Counted from the stretch's first letter, positions 18,205-27,300 are shown. The stretch: DNA of 64,000 nucleotides from Ereboglobus sp. PH5-10 (GCF_029504735.1 NZ_JAQFIP010000002.1:124001-188000); one strand, 5' to 3'. Notes: generated by a model from the letters alone, not told the origin. Numbers and translations: made by a program.

Positions 18205-19097
18205 GCAACGCGCCCGCAGCCAACCCGATTGCGCAAACGACCTCCTCGCCGCATCGCGAGGGGATCGAGGCGGCGCGGCGCTACCGGTTGCCGTTCGGGC
18301 GGCAAAGCTGGCGCGGTTACCAGGGCGCGTGGCAGGGCGCGGGCACGGGAAGCTCGATTGATTTTCAGGATCATCGCGCGTATGCGCCGGGCGACGATCC
18401 GCGCTACATCCACTGGGCGGCGTATGCGCGCACGGGGCAGTTGACGATGAAACTTTATCGCGCGGAGGTGTCGCCGATGGTGGATGTCGTCGTGGATGTG
18501 TCGGAGTCGATGACGTTTGACGCGGCGAAGGCGGCGCGCACGGAGGCGCTGGTGGCGTTTGCGGTGGCGAGCGCCGACGCGGCGGGCGCGCCGGTGCGCG
18601 TGTTTGCCGCGCGCGGACGCGAAACACGCCCCGTGCCCGTGGAAAGCGCGCGCGCGGGCGACTGGCGCGGGCGACTCGCGCTCGGCGGGCGGGCCCTGCC
18701 TTCTGCGCCGTCGCATTTGCCTTGGCGCGCGGGCGCGCTGAAGGTGCTGGTGTGCGACTTGCTTTTTCCGGGAGATCCGTCGCTGTTGTTGTCCGCGATG
18801 TCGGCGGGCGGCGGTTCGGCGGTTGTGTTTGCGCCGGCGCTCGCGACGGAGGCGGAGCCGCCGCTGCGCGGCAATGTGGAGCTGGTCGATTGCGAGAGCG
18901 GGGAAAAGCGCCACCAGCGCATCGACGACGATCTGGCGGCGCGTTATGGCGCGGCCTATGAGCGGCATTTTGAATTGTGGGACGAGTCGGCGCGGCGTTG
19001 CGGCGCGACGCTCGTGCGCGTGCCTTGCGAGGACGCGCTCGTGAATGTGCTTGGCGGCGAGGCGCTCGACCGGGGCGCGGTGGAGGTGACAAGATGA
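18201..19097 (+). CDS. DUF58 domain protein
   Basis: 298 residues. The DUF58 signature SIDFQDHRAYAPGDDPRYIHW is near residues 53-73 in part, followed by a VWA-like fold with an intact metal-site motif D99-V-S101-E-S103. DUF58 proteins are regular partners of MoxR ATPases. The gene starts as an ATGA overlap. Its TGA (19095-19097) also lies in an ATGA, but the ATG there leads into the repeat element described next rather than into the following gene. Confidence 0.93.
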   Translation: MSNAPAANPIAQTTSSPHREGIEAARRYRLPFGRQSWRGYQGAWQGAGTGSSIDFQDHRAYAPGDDPRYIHWAAYARTGQLTMKLYRAEVSPMVDVVVDVSESMTFDAAKAARTEALVAFAVASADAAGAPVRVFAARGRETRPVPVESARAGDWRGRLALGGRALPSAPSHLPWRAGALKVLVCDLLFPGDPSLLLSAMSAGGGSAVVFAPALATEAEPPLRGNVELVDCESGEKRHQRIDDDLAARYGAAYERHFELWDESARRCGATLVRVPCEDALVNVLGGEALDRGAVEVTR

Positions 19098-19431
19098 AAA
19101 ATTCCAAATTTCAAAATCCCAAATTCCAAAGGGGGGCGGGGGGGATATTTCAAAGTTTTGGCCGAAATACGCGTGCGACAAGGAGCGGCTGCGCCCCGCT
19201 GCCGGACGAGGCGAAAGCCTCGCCCGCTTGCCGATTCGCCTCCCGTTTTGTATTCAAAAAACAAATACGCAAAGGGCGCTCGCATTGCTCGCGTCCGGCG
19301 GCGGGACGCGCGCCGCTCCTTGCGCACGCGTCCCTTCGCGCATCACAAAATTTTAAGGTGCCTCCGCGTGGCGAATGCTTGTTTTGGAATTTGGATATTG
19401 GATATTGGAATTTGGAGCCGGAGGCGACCCC
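19098..19431 (+). repeat. Inverted-repeat element inserted between DUF58 and BatA-like genes
   Basis: 334 bases without a convincing gene. The left end is AT-rich and made of ATTCCAAATTTC and CCAAATTCC words; CCAAATTCCAAA at 19119-19130 is matched by its exact complement TTTGGAATTTGG at 19384-19395. The right end repeats GGATATT and GGAATTTGG. The middle is GC-rich, with a G-run near 19131-19143 and a CGAGGC-GAAA-GCCTCG hairpin at 19207-19222. ATGA flanks it on both sides (19094-19097 and 19432-19435); deleting one copy and the element would restore an ATGA stop-start overlap. The word AATTTCAAAATCCC at 19107-19120 recurs at 49603-49616. Confidence 0.65.
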
Positions 19432-21198
19432 ATGATTCCGACCCTTTCCAACCTTGCCGGACTTTGGGCGCTGCTGGGAATTCCGGTGGTGGTGGCGATT
19501 CATTTTTTGCAACAGCGCTCGCGCACGGTTCGCACCAGCACGCTGTTTTTGATGGAGGCGCTCGCTCCCGAAAGCCGCGAGGGCCGGCAGTGGGAGCGGT
19601 TGCGTTTCTCACGGGCGTTTTGGCTGCAAATCGCTGCGGTGATGCTCGCGACGTGGGTGCTCGCGCAGCCGCGATGGACGCGCAACGAGTCGGCGCAAGT
19701 AGTCGTGGCCGTGCTCGACGATTCGGTGTCGATGCGCGTGTTTCGCGACGGGACGGCGCGCGCCGTCGAGAAGGCGTTTTCGCAAAACGAGGGGCGCGCG
19801 GCGCACACCGAGTGGGTCGTGATGACGAGCAATCCCCGGCAGCCGGCGCTCTATCGAGGGACGGACAAGCGCGCGGCGCTGGCCGCGGTGTCGGAATGGA
19901 CTCCGTCGAGCGGGACGCACGAGGCGGAAAGCGCGCTGCGGCTTGGTCGCGCGCTGGCGGGCGCCTCGGGCGCGACATGGTTTTTCACGGACAGGCGCGG
20001 GCGCGCCCCGGCGGACCAGCCGACGGCGGGCGCGGGGCGGCGGATAAACAACGCGGGATTTGCGGGGGCGCGTGTCGGACGAGACGAATGGCGCGCGCTG
20101 GTGCGGAATTATTCAAGCGAGCCGTTGAGCCGAGAATGGTGGCTTGAGAGCGGCGGGCAAAAAAGCGCGCCTCGGCGAATCGATATTGAGCCCGGTGGAT
20201 TGGTCGAGTTGTCGGCAAAGTTTCCCGAAGGCGCGGAATCGTGCGAACTCGTGCTGGCGGGCGACGAGTTCACCCTGGACGACCGGTTGCCCATGGTTCG
20301 GCCCGTTCCGAAACGGCTTTCGGCAAGCATGGAAATGAACGGCGAAGGCGCGCGCGTATTTTTCCGAAAGCTTGCGGAGAGCGTGGAGGGTGTGGAGTTC
20401 GTGCCGCGCGACTCGGGCGCGCTGAGACTGGCGGATTTGCAGGACGGGAGCGTGCCGCCGAAGGGCGCGGCGATTTTTGTGGCGCGCGCGCCGACGGGCG
20501 CTGACGCGCGGCGCGCGGTGCAAACCGCGCCCGCGGTGGCGGAGCGCCACGCGCTGACTGCGGGGCTGAACTGGCAGGGCCTGGTGGGAACGGGCGCGGC
20601 GGGATTGCGGCGCGCGGAGGGCGCGGAGGTGCTATTGTGGCAGGGCGGCGAGGCGCTGGCATGGGTGGCGGACAGGCAGTTGTTTTTGAATTTCGACTGG
20701 GAAACAAGCAACGCGTCGCGTCTGCCGTCGATGGTGCTGCTCGCGCGGCGTTTCATCGGGGAGACGCAGGCGTATCAAGATGTTGGATACACGGCGAACT
20801 TTGACTCGGGCGCGCGAATCCGCGCCGGCGGAGGCCTCGATGGCGCGCTGATACTGGAGACGCGCAAGGGCGCGCGCGAGCTGACGATGGCCGAGGCGGG
20901 CGTGTTACGCGCGCCGGAGGAACCGGGATTTTTCACGATCAAGCGCGGCGACAAAATTCTGGTGCGCGGCGCGTCGCAGTTTGCCGACGCGCGCCAGGGG
21001 GATTTTCGCGAGTGCGAAAGTTTTGTGTCGGGCGCGCCCGATGCGAGGGCGGAGCGCGAGGTGTGGATGCTCAATTCGCGCGGCGATCCGCTGGCGAACG
21101 CGTGGCTGCTGCTCATGGGCGCACTGCTGATGTGGAGCTGGTGGCCGCGCGCGGGCGCGCTTCGCGAAACACGCGTCAATGGAGGGCGGGTCGCATGA
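19432..21198 (+). CDS. BatA-like membrane protein with VWA-type fold
   Basis: 588 residues. The N-terminus has the BatA/DUF4381-type opening: helix LSNLAGLWALLGIPVVVAIHFL, the basic loop RSRTVRTSTLFLMEAL, and a second helix FWLQIAAVMLATWVLAQPRW. A VWA-like domain with LDDSVSM (a variant of the DxSxS metal site) follows near residue 100, then a long beta-rich periplasmic region and a C-terminal helix near 560-580. ATG 19432 follows a GGAGCCGGAGG ribosome-binding site provided by the end of the repeat element. It is the only gene of the operon without a direct stop-start overlap on its 5' side. Confidence 0.85.
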   Translation: MIPTLSNLAGLWALLGIPVVVAIHFLQQRSRTVRTSTLFLMEALAPESREGRQWERLRFSRAFWLQIAAVMLATWVLAQPRWTRNESAQVVVAVLDDSVSMRVFRDGTARAVEKAFSQNEGRAAHTEWVVMTSNPRQPALYRGTDKRAALAAVSEWTPSSGTHEAESALRLGRALAGASGATWFFTDRRGRAPADQPTAGAGRRINNAGFAGARVGRDEWRALVRNYSSEPLSREWWLESGGQKSAPRRIDIEPGGLVELSAKFPEGAESCELVLAGDEFTLDDRLPMVRPVPKRLSASMEMNGEGARVFFRKLAESVEGVEFVPRDSGALRLADLQDGSVPPKGAAIFVARAPTGADARRAVQTAPAVAERHALTAGLNWQGLVGTGAAGLRRAEGAEVLLWQGGEALAWVADRQLFLNFDWETSNASRLPSMVLLARRFIGETQAYQDVGYTANFDSGARIRAGGGLDGALILETRKGARELTMAEAGVLRAPEEPGFFTIKRGDKILVRGASQFADARQGDFRECESFVSGAPDARAEREVWMLNSRGDPLANAWLLLMGALLMWSWWPRAGALRETRVNGGRVA

Positions 21199-23768
21199 GT
21201 TTCGCCGCGCCGGAGTGGTTTTTTCTAGTGCCGCCGCTGATTGTGATCGGCTGGCGGTTTCGCGCGTTGCGACTGTTTGAGCCGGCGAGGGCGGCGGCGT
21301 TGCTGGCGTGCGTGCTGGCACTGGCAAATCCGCAGGCGCGCATGAGCGATAGCGGGCTGGATTTGTGGGTGCTGGCGGACAGGTCGGACTCATCGGCGGC
21401 GGTGACGGCGGCGCATGCGCCGGAGGTGGAGTCAATTTTGAGGAGATCAAAGCGCGCCGCCGACCGGGTGTTTTTTGTGGATTACGCCGTCGATGCGGTG
21501 AGGCGCGACCAAGGCGACCCGGTGTTTCGCGGGGGCACGCATTTGACGCGCACGGGCGCGGCGCTGGATTTTGCCCTGGCGCAAATCGAGACGGCGGGGC
21601 AACGCCGCGCGTCGAGGCTGCTGCTTCTGGGCGACGGGTTTTCGACCGAGCCTCTTGGCGACGCGGCAGAGCGTGTGTTGCGCAGCGGCGTGCCTCTTGA
21701 TTACCGGTTAACTGGCGCGGGAATGGAGCGGGATTTCCGCGTGGAGCGCGTGGCGGTTCCGAACCGGGTGCTTCCGGGCGAGGCGTTTTTGGTGGAGTTT
21801 TTTGTTGTCGGCTCGGGGGCGGGCGCGGATGGCGCGGCGCGCGTGCCTTGGGAGGTTTTGCGGGGCGGCCGCGTGGCGGCGAGCGGCGAGGCGGTGTTGC
21901 GCAACGGCGCGGCGCATGTGCAGTTGAGCGACCGGCTCGCGGCAGGGGGGGCGGGGCACTACGAGGTGCGGATTCGTCCGTCGGAGGATGCGCATCCCGA
22001 GAACAATTCGGGCGAGGCGTGGGTGGAGGTCACGGGCGGGCCGCGGGCGCTGCTCGTTTCGAATTATCCGGACGACCCGCTGGCGGATTTGCTGGCGGCG
22101 ATGGGGTTCGAGGTGGAGCACGCGGGTGATCCGGCGGCGCTCACGGAGACGGCGTTCGCGGGGGCGCGGCTTGTGGTGCTCAACAACGTGCCCGCGCACA
22201 GGGTTGGCGCGCGTTTTTTGCGTGGACTGGACTTTTTTGTGAGGGAGCAGGGCGGCGGATTGTTGATGGCGGGCGGTGAAAACAGTTTCGGCGCGGGCGG
22301 CTATTTTGCGTCGCCCGTGGACGCGCTGCTGCCGGTGTCGATGGAGTTGCGCAAGGAGCAGCGGCGGCTCGCGACGGCGATGGCGATTGTGATGGACCGC
22401 TCGGGGAGCATGGCCGCGAGCGCGGGCGGCGGACAGACGAAGATGGACCTGGCGAACACGGGCGCGGCGCGCGCGATCGAGCTTTTGGGCGACCATGACG
22501 CGGTGTCGGTGCACGCGGTGGATTCGACGGCGCACGAGGTCGTGCCGTTGATGCAGGTGGGGGCGAACCGGGACAAACTGGTCAGCGCGGTGCGGCGGGT
22601 GGCGAGCGAAGGCGGGGGGATTTTTGTGGGCGAGGGGTTGCGCGCGGGCTGGGCGGAGCTGCAGAAGGCGCAGACGGGGCAGCGGCACTTGATTTTGTTT
22701 GCCGACGCCGCGGACGCGGAGCAGCCGGATGATTACAAGGAGACGCTGGCGGCGATGCGCGCGGAGGGCGCGACGGTGAGCGTGATCGGCATGGGAACGC
22801 GCGCGGACAGCGACGCGGCGCTGCTGGAGGAAATCGCGGCGCTGGGCGGCGGACGGTGTTTCTTCGGCGAGACGGCGGCGGAGCTGCCCGCTATTTTTGC
22901 GCAGGAAACGGTGTCGGTCGCGCGCTCGGCGTTTGTGAAGGAGCGAACCGACGCGGCGGGCACGGCGGGGTGGGGCGAGATCGCGGCGAAGACCCCGGAG
23001 TGGCCGCCGGCGGTGGACGGCTATAATTTGAGTTATTTGCGCGAGGGCGCGACGGCGTCGTTTGTGACGACGGACGAGTATCAGGCGCCGCTTGTCGCGG
23101 CGTGGTCGCGGGGCGCGGGACGCGTGGGTGCGATCTCGTTTGCGCTCGGAGGAAACTATTCCGGGGCGGCGCGCGCGTGGAGCGGGCTGGGGGACTTTGA
23201 GCAGACGTTGTGCCGCTGGCTGGCGGGAGAGGATGTGCCGCAGGGGTTGGGTTTGCGCACGGAGACGAGCGGCGGACGGCTTGCGGTGGATTTGTTTTAC
23301 GACGAGTCGTGGGCGTCGCGGATCGCGCGCTCGGGGCCGGTGGCTATGCTGGCCGAAAGCGGCGCGGGGCTTGGAAGCGAGAATGTGCGCGCGCTTGTGT
23401 GGGAAAAAATCGAGCCGGGGCATTTTCGGGCGACGACGGAGCTGACGCCGGGGCGCCTGGCGCGCGGCGTGGTGCGCGTGGGCGGGAGCGAGCGAGGCGG
23501 GCGCAGCGCGACGCTGGTGTTCGGCCCGGCATCGGTGAGCGGGTCGCTCGAGTGGAATTTCGACCGCGCGCGCGCGCGGGAATTGCGGCAGTTGTCCGTG
23601 CGCAGCGGCGGCGTAGAGCGGCTGGACCTTGCAAGCGTTTGGGACGCGCCAAGGCCCGCGACGGTGCGCAGCGTGCGCGGTTGGGTGATCGCGATGTTTA
23701 TCGCGCTGGCGCTGCTTGACGCGTTGCTGACGCGAATCGGAGTGCGGTTGGCGCGTCGGCGCGTGTAG
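21195..23768 (+). CDS. VWA-domain protein with glutamine-amidotransferase-like domain
   Basis: 857 residues, last gene of the MoxR operon. Two N-terminal hydrophobic helices (about 8-22, 30-48) precede a first degenerate VWA-like region (VLADRSDSS), a beta-sandwich, and a class-I amidotransferase-like segment (ALLVSNYPDDPLADLLAAMG, GGGLLMAGGENSFGAGGY). A complete VWA domain follows with D401-R-S403-G-S405-M and SVIGMGTRAD. A C-terminal helix ends near residue 850. Such proteins sit in the membrane with VWA domains in the periplasm. The start overlaps the preceding stop as ATGA. Confidence 0.88.
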   Translation: MSFAAPEWFFLVPPLIVIGWRFRALRLFEPARAAALLACVLALANPQARMSDSGLDLWVLADRSDSSAAVTAAHAPEVESILRRSKRAADRVFFVDYAVDAVRRDQGDPVFRGGTHLTRTGAALDFALAQIETAGQRRASRLLLLGDGFSTEPLGDAAERVLRSGVPLDYRLTGAGMERDFRVERVAVPNRVLPGEAFLVEFFVVGSGAGADGAARVPWEVLRGGRVAASGEAVLRNGAAHVQLSDRLAAGGAGHYEVRIRPSEDAHPENNSGEAWVEVTGGPRALLVSNYPDDPLADLLAAMGFEVEHAGDPAALTETAFAGARLVVLNNVPAHRVGARFLRGLDFFVREQGGGLLMAGGENSFGAGGYFASPVDALLPVSMELRKEQRRLATAMAIVMDRSGSMAASAGGGQTKMDLANTGAARAIELLGDHDAVSVHAVDSTAHEVVPLMQVGANRDKLVSAVRRVASEGGGIFVGEGLRAGWAELQKAQTGQRHLILFADAADAEQPDDYKETLAAMRAEGATVSVIGMGTRADSDAALLEEIAALGGGRCFFGETAAELPAIFAQETVSVARSAFVKERTDAAGTAGWGEIAAKTPEWPPAVDGYNLSYLREGATASFVTTDEYQAPLVAAWSRGAGRVGAISFALGGNYSGAARAWSGLGDFEQTLCRWLAGEDVPQGLGLRTETSGGRLAVDLFYDESWASRIARSGPVAMLAESGAGLGSENVRALVWEKIEPGHFRATTELTPGRLARGVVRVGGSERGGRSATLVFGPASVSGSLEWNFDRARARELRQLSVRSGGVERLDLASVWDAPRPATVRSVRGWVIAMFIALALLDALLTRIGVRLARRRV

Positions 23769-23791
23769 TCGCCCGGGCTTTTGCGGCGGGC

Positions 23792-24562
23792 TTAACGGAA
23801 CCGCAGGCGCAGGAGGTCGCGATACATTTGGAGGCCGTGGCGAAAGGCGCGCACGGTTGAATGAGGGGAATCGGTCCAGTGGACGGGGATCGTGCGAACC
23901 TCATGGCCGAGGCGGTGCGCGAGCAGGAAAATTTCGATGTCGAAGGCAAAGCCGTCGATGCGGGCGCGGTTGAATATTTCGCGCGCGGCGTCGGCGCGAA
24001 ACATTTTGAAACCGCATTGGGTGTCGCGGACTTTTATGCCTCCGGGGAAGAGCATGCGCGCGGTGAGGTTAAAAACCTTGCTGAGCAGGGGGCGCGATTT
24101 GCCCTGGTTGTGGGTGACCACGCTTTCGGGATGCCTGCGGTTGCCGGCAACAACGGCCGCGGACGTGGTTTCGAGGACTTTGAGCGCGTCGTTTATGGCG
24201 GCGGGATCGCTGCTTAGATCGGCGTCCATGAAACAGATGAAATCCCCGGTTGCGCGCAACATGCCGGAACGCACCGCGTAGCCTTTGCCGCGGTGAACGT
24301 GGTTGTCGATTGCCTTCCAGTTGGGATGCCCGGCGGCGATTTTTCGGGCAAGCGCGAGGGAATCGTCCCTTGATTTTTCAACGACCAGGAGGACTTCATG
24401 CGAAAAGGGAAGCGTGCCAAGCATTGCCGCCAGGTTTTGCATCGCGGAGGCCAGCCGGCGCGTTTCGTTGTAAGCGGGGATGACTATTGAGAGGTGCACG
24501 CCGCGCGTTGGTTTTTTTGGCTTAGGGTTTGGGATTGCGGCGGGAAGGGGCGGGGGACTCAT
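23792..24562 (-). CDS. Family 2 glycosyltransferase (dolichyl/polyprenyl-phosphate type)
   Basis: 256 residues. GT-A fold with SIVIPAYNETRRL at about 26-38, CFMDADLSSDPAAI (DxD-like metal site), and the DTQCGFKMFRADAA and FDIEIFLLAHRLG segments typical of DPM1-like polyprenyl-phosphate sugar transferases. It should charge a lipid carrier with a hexose at the cytoplasmic face; no transmembrane tail is visible. ATG 24562 gives a normal N-terminus; an in-frame TTG at 24595 is a weaker alternative and would lie next to a terminator hairpin. It converges with the MoxR operon, whose last gene ends 23 bases away. Confidence 0.88.
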   Translation of the reverse strand: MSPPPLPAAIPNPKPKKPTRGVHLSIVIPAYNETRRLASAMQNLAAMLGTLPFSHEVLLVVEKSRDDSLALARKIAAGHPNWKAIDNHVHRGKGYAVRSGMLRATGDFICFMDADLSSDPAAINDALKVLETTSAAVVAGNRRHPESVVTHNQGKSRPLLSKVFNLTARMLFPGGIKVRDTQCGFKMFRADAAREIFNRARIDGFAFDIEIFLLAHRLGHEVRTIPVHWTDSPHSTVRAFRHGLQMYRDLLRLRFR

Positions 24563-24595
24563 CGTGCGACATTTTCCCGGCCTTGAAATAAACAA

Positions 24596-24627
24596 GGGGC
24601 TTGGACAGCTTCACGCATCCAAGCCCC
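24596..24627 (-). terminator. Rho-independent terminator of the Gfo/Idh-discoidin operon
   Basis: A perfect 10-base stem, GGGGCTTGGA at 24596-24605 with TCCAAGCCCC at 24618-24627, has a 12-base loop. On the minus strand it is followed by TTGTTTATTTC. It lies 38 bases beyond the stop of the discoidin-like gene. Confidence 0.7.
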
Positions 24628-24664
24628 AAATGTTAAACTGAAAACAATGATTCCGGGGGGACCA

Positions 24665-25324
24665 TTATTTTCCCCAGACTTCCACTTCGATGTAGTGGTT
24701 GGCGGAGTTGGCGGTGTTGCCCTTGCTGTAGAGGCGCACGTAGCGGCCGCTCACGCCGTCAACGGGGAGCACGCGGCCCCGGCTGGTGTCGGTGTAGGCC
24801 TTGTCCGCGCCCTTGCCGAGTCCGCTGGAGTTGTCGTGGTCGTTGTTGAAGACGGTCGACACTCCGGTGAGGAAGTCGGCGTCGTTGGAGATTTGCACGA
24901 TGACGTCGTGGTAGGCGCGTTCCTGCGAATGGAAGTGCCAGAGCGCGATGGCGTAGATTTTGTGCGCTTTTTCGAGGTCGATCTGCACCCATTGCTTGCC
25001 GTCGCCGAGCTCGACGAAGCAGCCCTCGTCGGAGTCCTTGTCGCCGTCGGTGATTTGCTCGAGCATTCCGATGATGGGCATCGAGTCGCTGGAGGTGACG
25101 GGTTTTTCGGCCGCGAGGTTCTTGGAACCCTCGGGCACCCGCACCGGTTTGCGCGCGTCGATGTCGGCGGCGGTTTCGAGATGGGGCACGCGGATGGCCA
25201 CGGGAGTGCCGGCGAGCTTGGGCTTGGGCAGCGTGGTTTTGAACGGCACCATTTTGTCCTGGGCGCCGAGCGTGACGCAGGCGGCGAGGGCGAGTGTGGA
25301 AAGGAGGATGTTTTTAATTTTCAT
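24665..25324 (-). CDS. Exported discoidin-like (F5/8 type C-like) protein
   Basis: 219 residues. Signal peptide MKIKNILLSTLALAACVTLG ends near AQ. The rest is a beta-sandwich resembling F5/8 type C domains: KNLAAEKPVTSSDSMP, GKQWVQIDLEKAHKIYAIALW and a closing GRYVRLYSKGNTANSANHYIEVEVWG in parts. Such domains bind carbohydrate or act as surface accessory modules. It follows the Gfo/Idh gene by 8 bases and ends before the terminator, so it is the last gene of that operon. ATG 25324 is fixed by the signal peptide; the open frame upstream is inside the Gfo/Idh gene. Confidence 0.82.
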   Translation of the reverse strand: MKIKNILLSTLALAACVTLGAQDKMVPFKTTLPKPKLAGTPVAIRVPHLETAADIDARKPVRVPEGSKNLAAEKPVTSSDSMPIIGMLEQITDGDKDSDEGCFVELGDGKQWVQIDLEKAHKIYAIALWHFHSQERAYHDVIVQISNDADFLTGVSTVFNNDHDNSSGLGKGADKAYTDTSRGRVLPVDGVSGRYVRLYSKGNTANSANHYIEVEVWGK

Positions 25325-25332
25325 GGCGATAA

Positions 25333-26679
25333 TCAGGCGATGTAATCTTCTGGTTTGAACTGGATGACTTTTTTGGCGGCGACCGAGTCGTTGACGCGGT
25401 AGATGGGCACTTCGCTTTCGAAGGCGTGGCGTCCATCGCAGGTGAGCTTGCCCTTGCCTTGGACGGCGGCAAAGAAGTTTTCGAGGTGCGGCTGGTGAAT
25501 CGGCTTGTTCAGCACAACGGGAATCTCGTAGGCGGCGAGGGCCTTTGTTTCGCGCACGTCGATGACGGATTTCGTCTCGGGTTCGGGCGGGGCCGCGGTT
25601 TTGCGAAGGTAGTTTTTCTTCACCCATTGATCCCATTCGGGGGCGCGATCCTCGCGGTAGGCCGCGGTGAGCTTCGGATTTTCCGAGATGCAGATGCTGC
25701 CCTCGTCGCCCATGAAGTTTTCGAAATAACCGCCGCCGGAGCTGGTGGCCGTCTGCACTTGGTAGAAGGCGCGGACGGTGCCGTGCGCGAGCGGGTATTC
25801 GTAAACGACCATGACGTTGTCGGACCACTCGTGGTTCTTGTAGTAGTCGATGCCGCCGGAGGCGAAGACGGTGGAGGGATTCGCGCCGAGGAACCAGGCG
25901 AAGATGTCGATCTGGTGCGAGCCGAGGTCGGAGATGGGGCCGCCGGAGAGGTCGCGGAACCAGCGCCAGTTGCGGAACTGGTGCATGTCGCGATAGCCGT
26001 ATTTTTTAAGCGTGGCGGCGTCGATGGTGTAGGCTTTCGGGAAGCCGAGGTCGTCGGTGACGGCGCGGTTCCACTGGCCGTTGGCGGCGACAAACTTGCC
26101 CTGGAGTTTCGCGCTTTTGATGAGGTTGTTGTAAACGTGGAGGTAGCGCGGGTTGCTGCGGCGCTGGTGGCCGATTTGGAGGAGCTTGCCGGCGGCCTCG
26201 GAGGCTTTCACCATGCTGCGCGCGCCCTCGATGGTGTTGGACATCATCTTTTCGCAATACACGTGGAGGCCGGCCTTGTGGCAGGCGACGGTGTGCGGTG
26301 CGTGCCAGAAATCGGGCGTGGCGATGATGGCGACGTCGAGATCCTTTTCCTTGGCGAGCATGTCCTCGATGTCGGTGTAAACATTAACGTCGTGCCCGGC
26401 TTTCTTGAGTTTGTTGCGTCCGTATTGGAGGGCGTATTTCCAGATGTCGCACACCGCGCGAAACTTGAGGCCGGGGATGTTGAGCATCGACTCCAGAAGG
26501 ATGCGTCCTTGCGAACCGAGGCCGACGAGGGCGACGTTGATCTGGGAGTTGGGCGACTGGCCGGGCTGCGCGATGGCGAAGGGGGCCGTGCGCGAGAGCA
26601 CGAGGCCCGCGGTCGCGAGCGAGCTGGCGGCGAGGAATTTGCGGCGGGTGAAAATGGGAGTGTTGCTTGTGTTGCTCAT
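25333..26679 (-). CDS. Tat-exported Gfo/Idh/MocA family oxidoreductase
   Basis: 448 residues. A twin-arginine signal is present at residues 10-18 (FTRRKFLAAS), followed by the hydrophobic stretch to about residue 37. The NAD(P)-binding Rossmann fold starts VALVGLGSQGR, and the catalytic-loop equivalent is YCEKMMSNT, with Met-Met in place of the usual Pro-Leu after EK. The C-terminal domain contains SDLGSHQIDIFAWFLG. Such enzymes oxidise or epimerise sugars; a Tat signal means it folds with its cofactor before export. It is flanked by a DoxX-like and a discoidin-like gene in the same operon. Confidence 0.93.
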   Translation of the reverse strand: MSNTSNTPIFTRRKFLAASSLATAGLVLSRTAPFAIAQPGQSPNSQINVALVGLGSQGRILLESMLNIPGLKFRAVCDIWKYALQYGRNKLKKAGHDVNVYTDIEDMLAKEKDLDVAIIATPDFWHAPHTVACHKAGLHVYCEKMMSNTIEGARSMVKASEAAGKLLQIGHQRRSNPRYLHVYNNLIKSAKLQGKFVAANGQWNRAVTDDLGFPKAYTIDAATLKKYGYRDMHQFRNWRWFRDLSGGPISDLGSHQIDIFAWFLGANPSTVFASGGIDYYKNHEWSDNVMVVYEYPLAHGTVRAFYQVQTATSSGGGYFENFMGDEGSICISENPKLTAAYREDRAPEWDQWVKKNYLRKTAAPPEPETKSVIDVRETKALAAYEIPVVLNKPIHQPHLENFFAAVQGKGKLTCDGRHAFESEVPIYRVNDSVAAKKVIQFKPEDYIA

Positions 26680-26715
26680 GTCTATTTGGAAAACAAAAAA
26701 CGGAATCGGTTCAAA

Positions 26716-27300
26716 TTAGTATTTTGCGCAGCAGCCGCAGACCGACCAGCGGTTGTGGTCAACCCACTTGAGCGCGAGCGCGATCATGATGACATGCACA
26801 CCAAGCATGGCGGAGCCGAGAATTTCGTTTTGGCCGCCAAGCATGATCATGCCGACGGTGAGCGACATATAGATGAGGCCCTGGACGAAAAGAGTGATGC
26901 GGGGGGCGATGCCGAGAAAGAGCGCGATGCCGGTGATGAGGAGAAGCGGTCCGAGCGCGTAGCCGTAGGCGGTGAGCATCCAGCCGGGCATGAGTGGCTC
27001 GGCGCGGAATGACTCTTCCATTCCGGGAGCCATGCCGTGGTAATACTCAAGCCCGTAAACCTTGGTTTTGACCTCGACCATCGCGCCGTTGATGTCGGGC
27101 TCTCCGAATTCATCGAGCAAGGGTTTTTGCAGCATTTTGGTGCCGGTGAATTTCTCGACGGCCGTGACGATGGCACGGATGGCGATCCAGAGGCGCAGGA
27201 CGATGAAGCCGAGCGAGGCGCCGGAGGGCAGCCAGGCCGGGCAGGCACAGGCACGCGCAGTTTTGGTTGAACCGGAGGCGGAGTCAGATTGTTGAGTCAT
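26716..27300 (-). CDS. DoxX-like membrane protein
   Basis: 194 residues with about four membrane helices: LGFIVLRLWIAIRAIVTAVEKF near residue 30, then three in the second half (YALGPLLLITGIALFLGIAP, LFVQGLIYMSLTVGMIMLGG, SAMLGVHVIMIALALKWVD). The arrangement and the R-x-W-x-A pattern in helix 1 fit DoxX/DUF6041-like proteins. Cysteine pairs occur at both ends (CACP and CGCC), which could bind metal or form disulfides. It is first in the operon with the Gfo/Idh oxidoreductase, so it may serve electron transfer or oxidation at the membrane; that is inference. Confidence 0.75.
   Translation of the reverse strand: MTQQSDSASGSTKTARACACPAWLPSGASLGFIVLRLWIAIRAIVTAVEKFTGTKMLQKPLLDEFGEPDINGAMVEVKTKVYGLEYYHGMAPGMEESFRAEPLMPGWMLTAYGYALGPLLLITGIALFLGIAPRITLFVQGLIYMSLTVGMIMLGGQNEILGSAMLGVHVIMIALALKWVDHNRWSVCGCCAKY

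Noticed and set aside
21708-23423. 571-residue minus-strand frame opposite the VWA gene
   Set aside because: Arg/His-rich with no domain, and the plus strand has an intact MIDAS motif and coupled start.
25426-27012. 528-residue plus-strand frame opposite the Gfo/Idh and DoxX genes
   Set aside because: Val/Gly/Ala-rich shadow without domains; the minus strand encodes clear proteins with Tat and membrane features.
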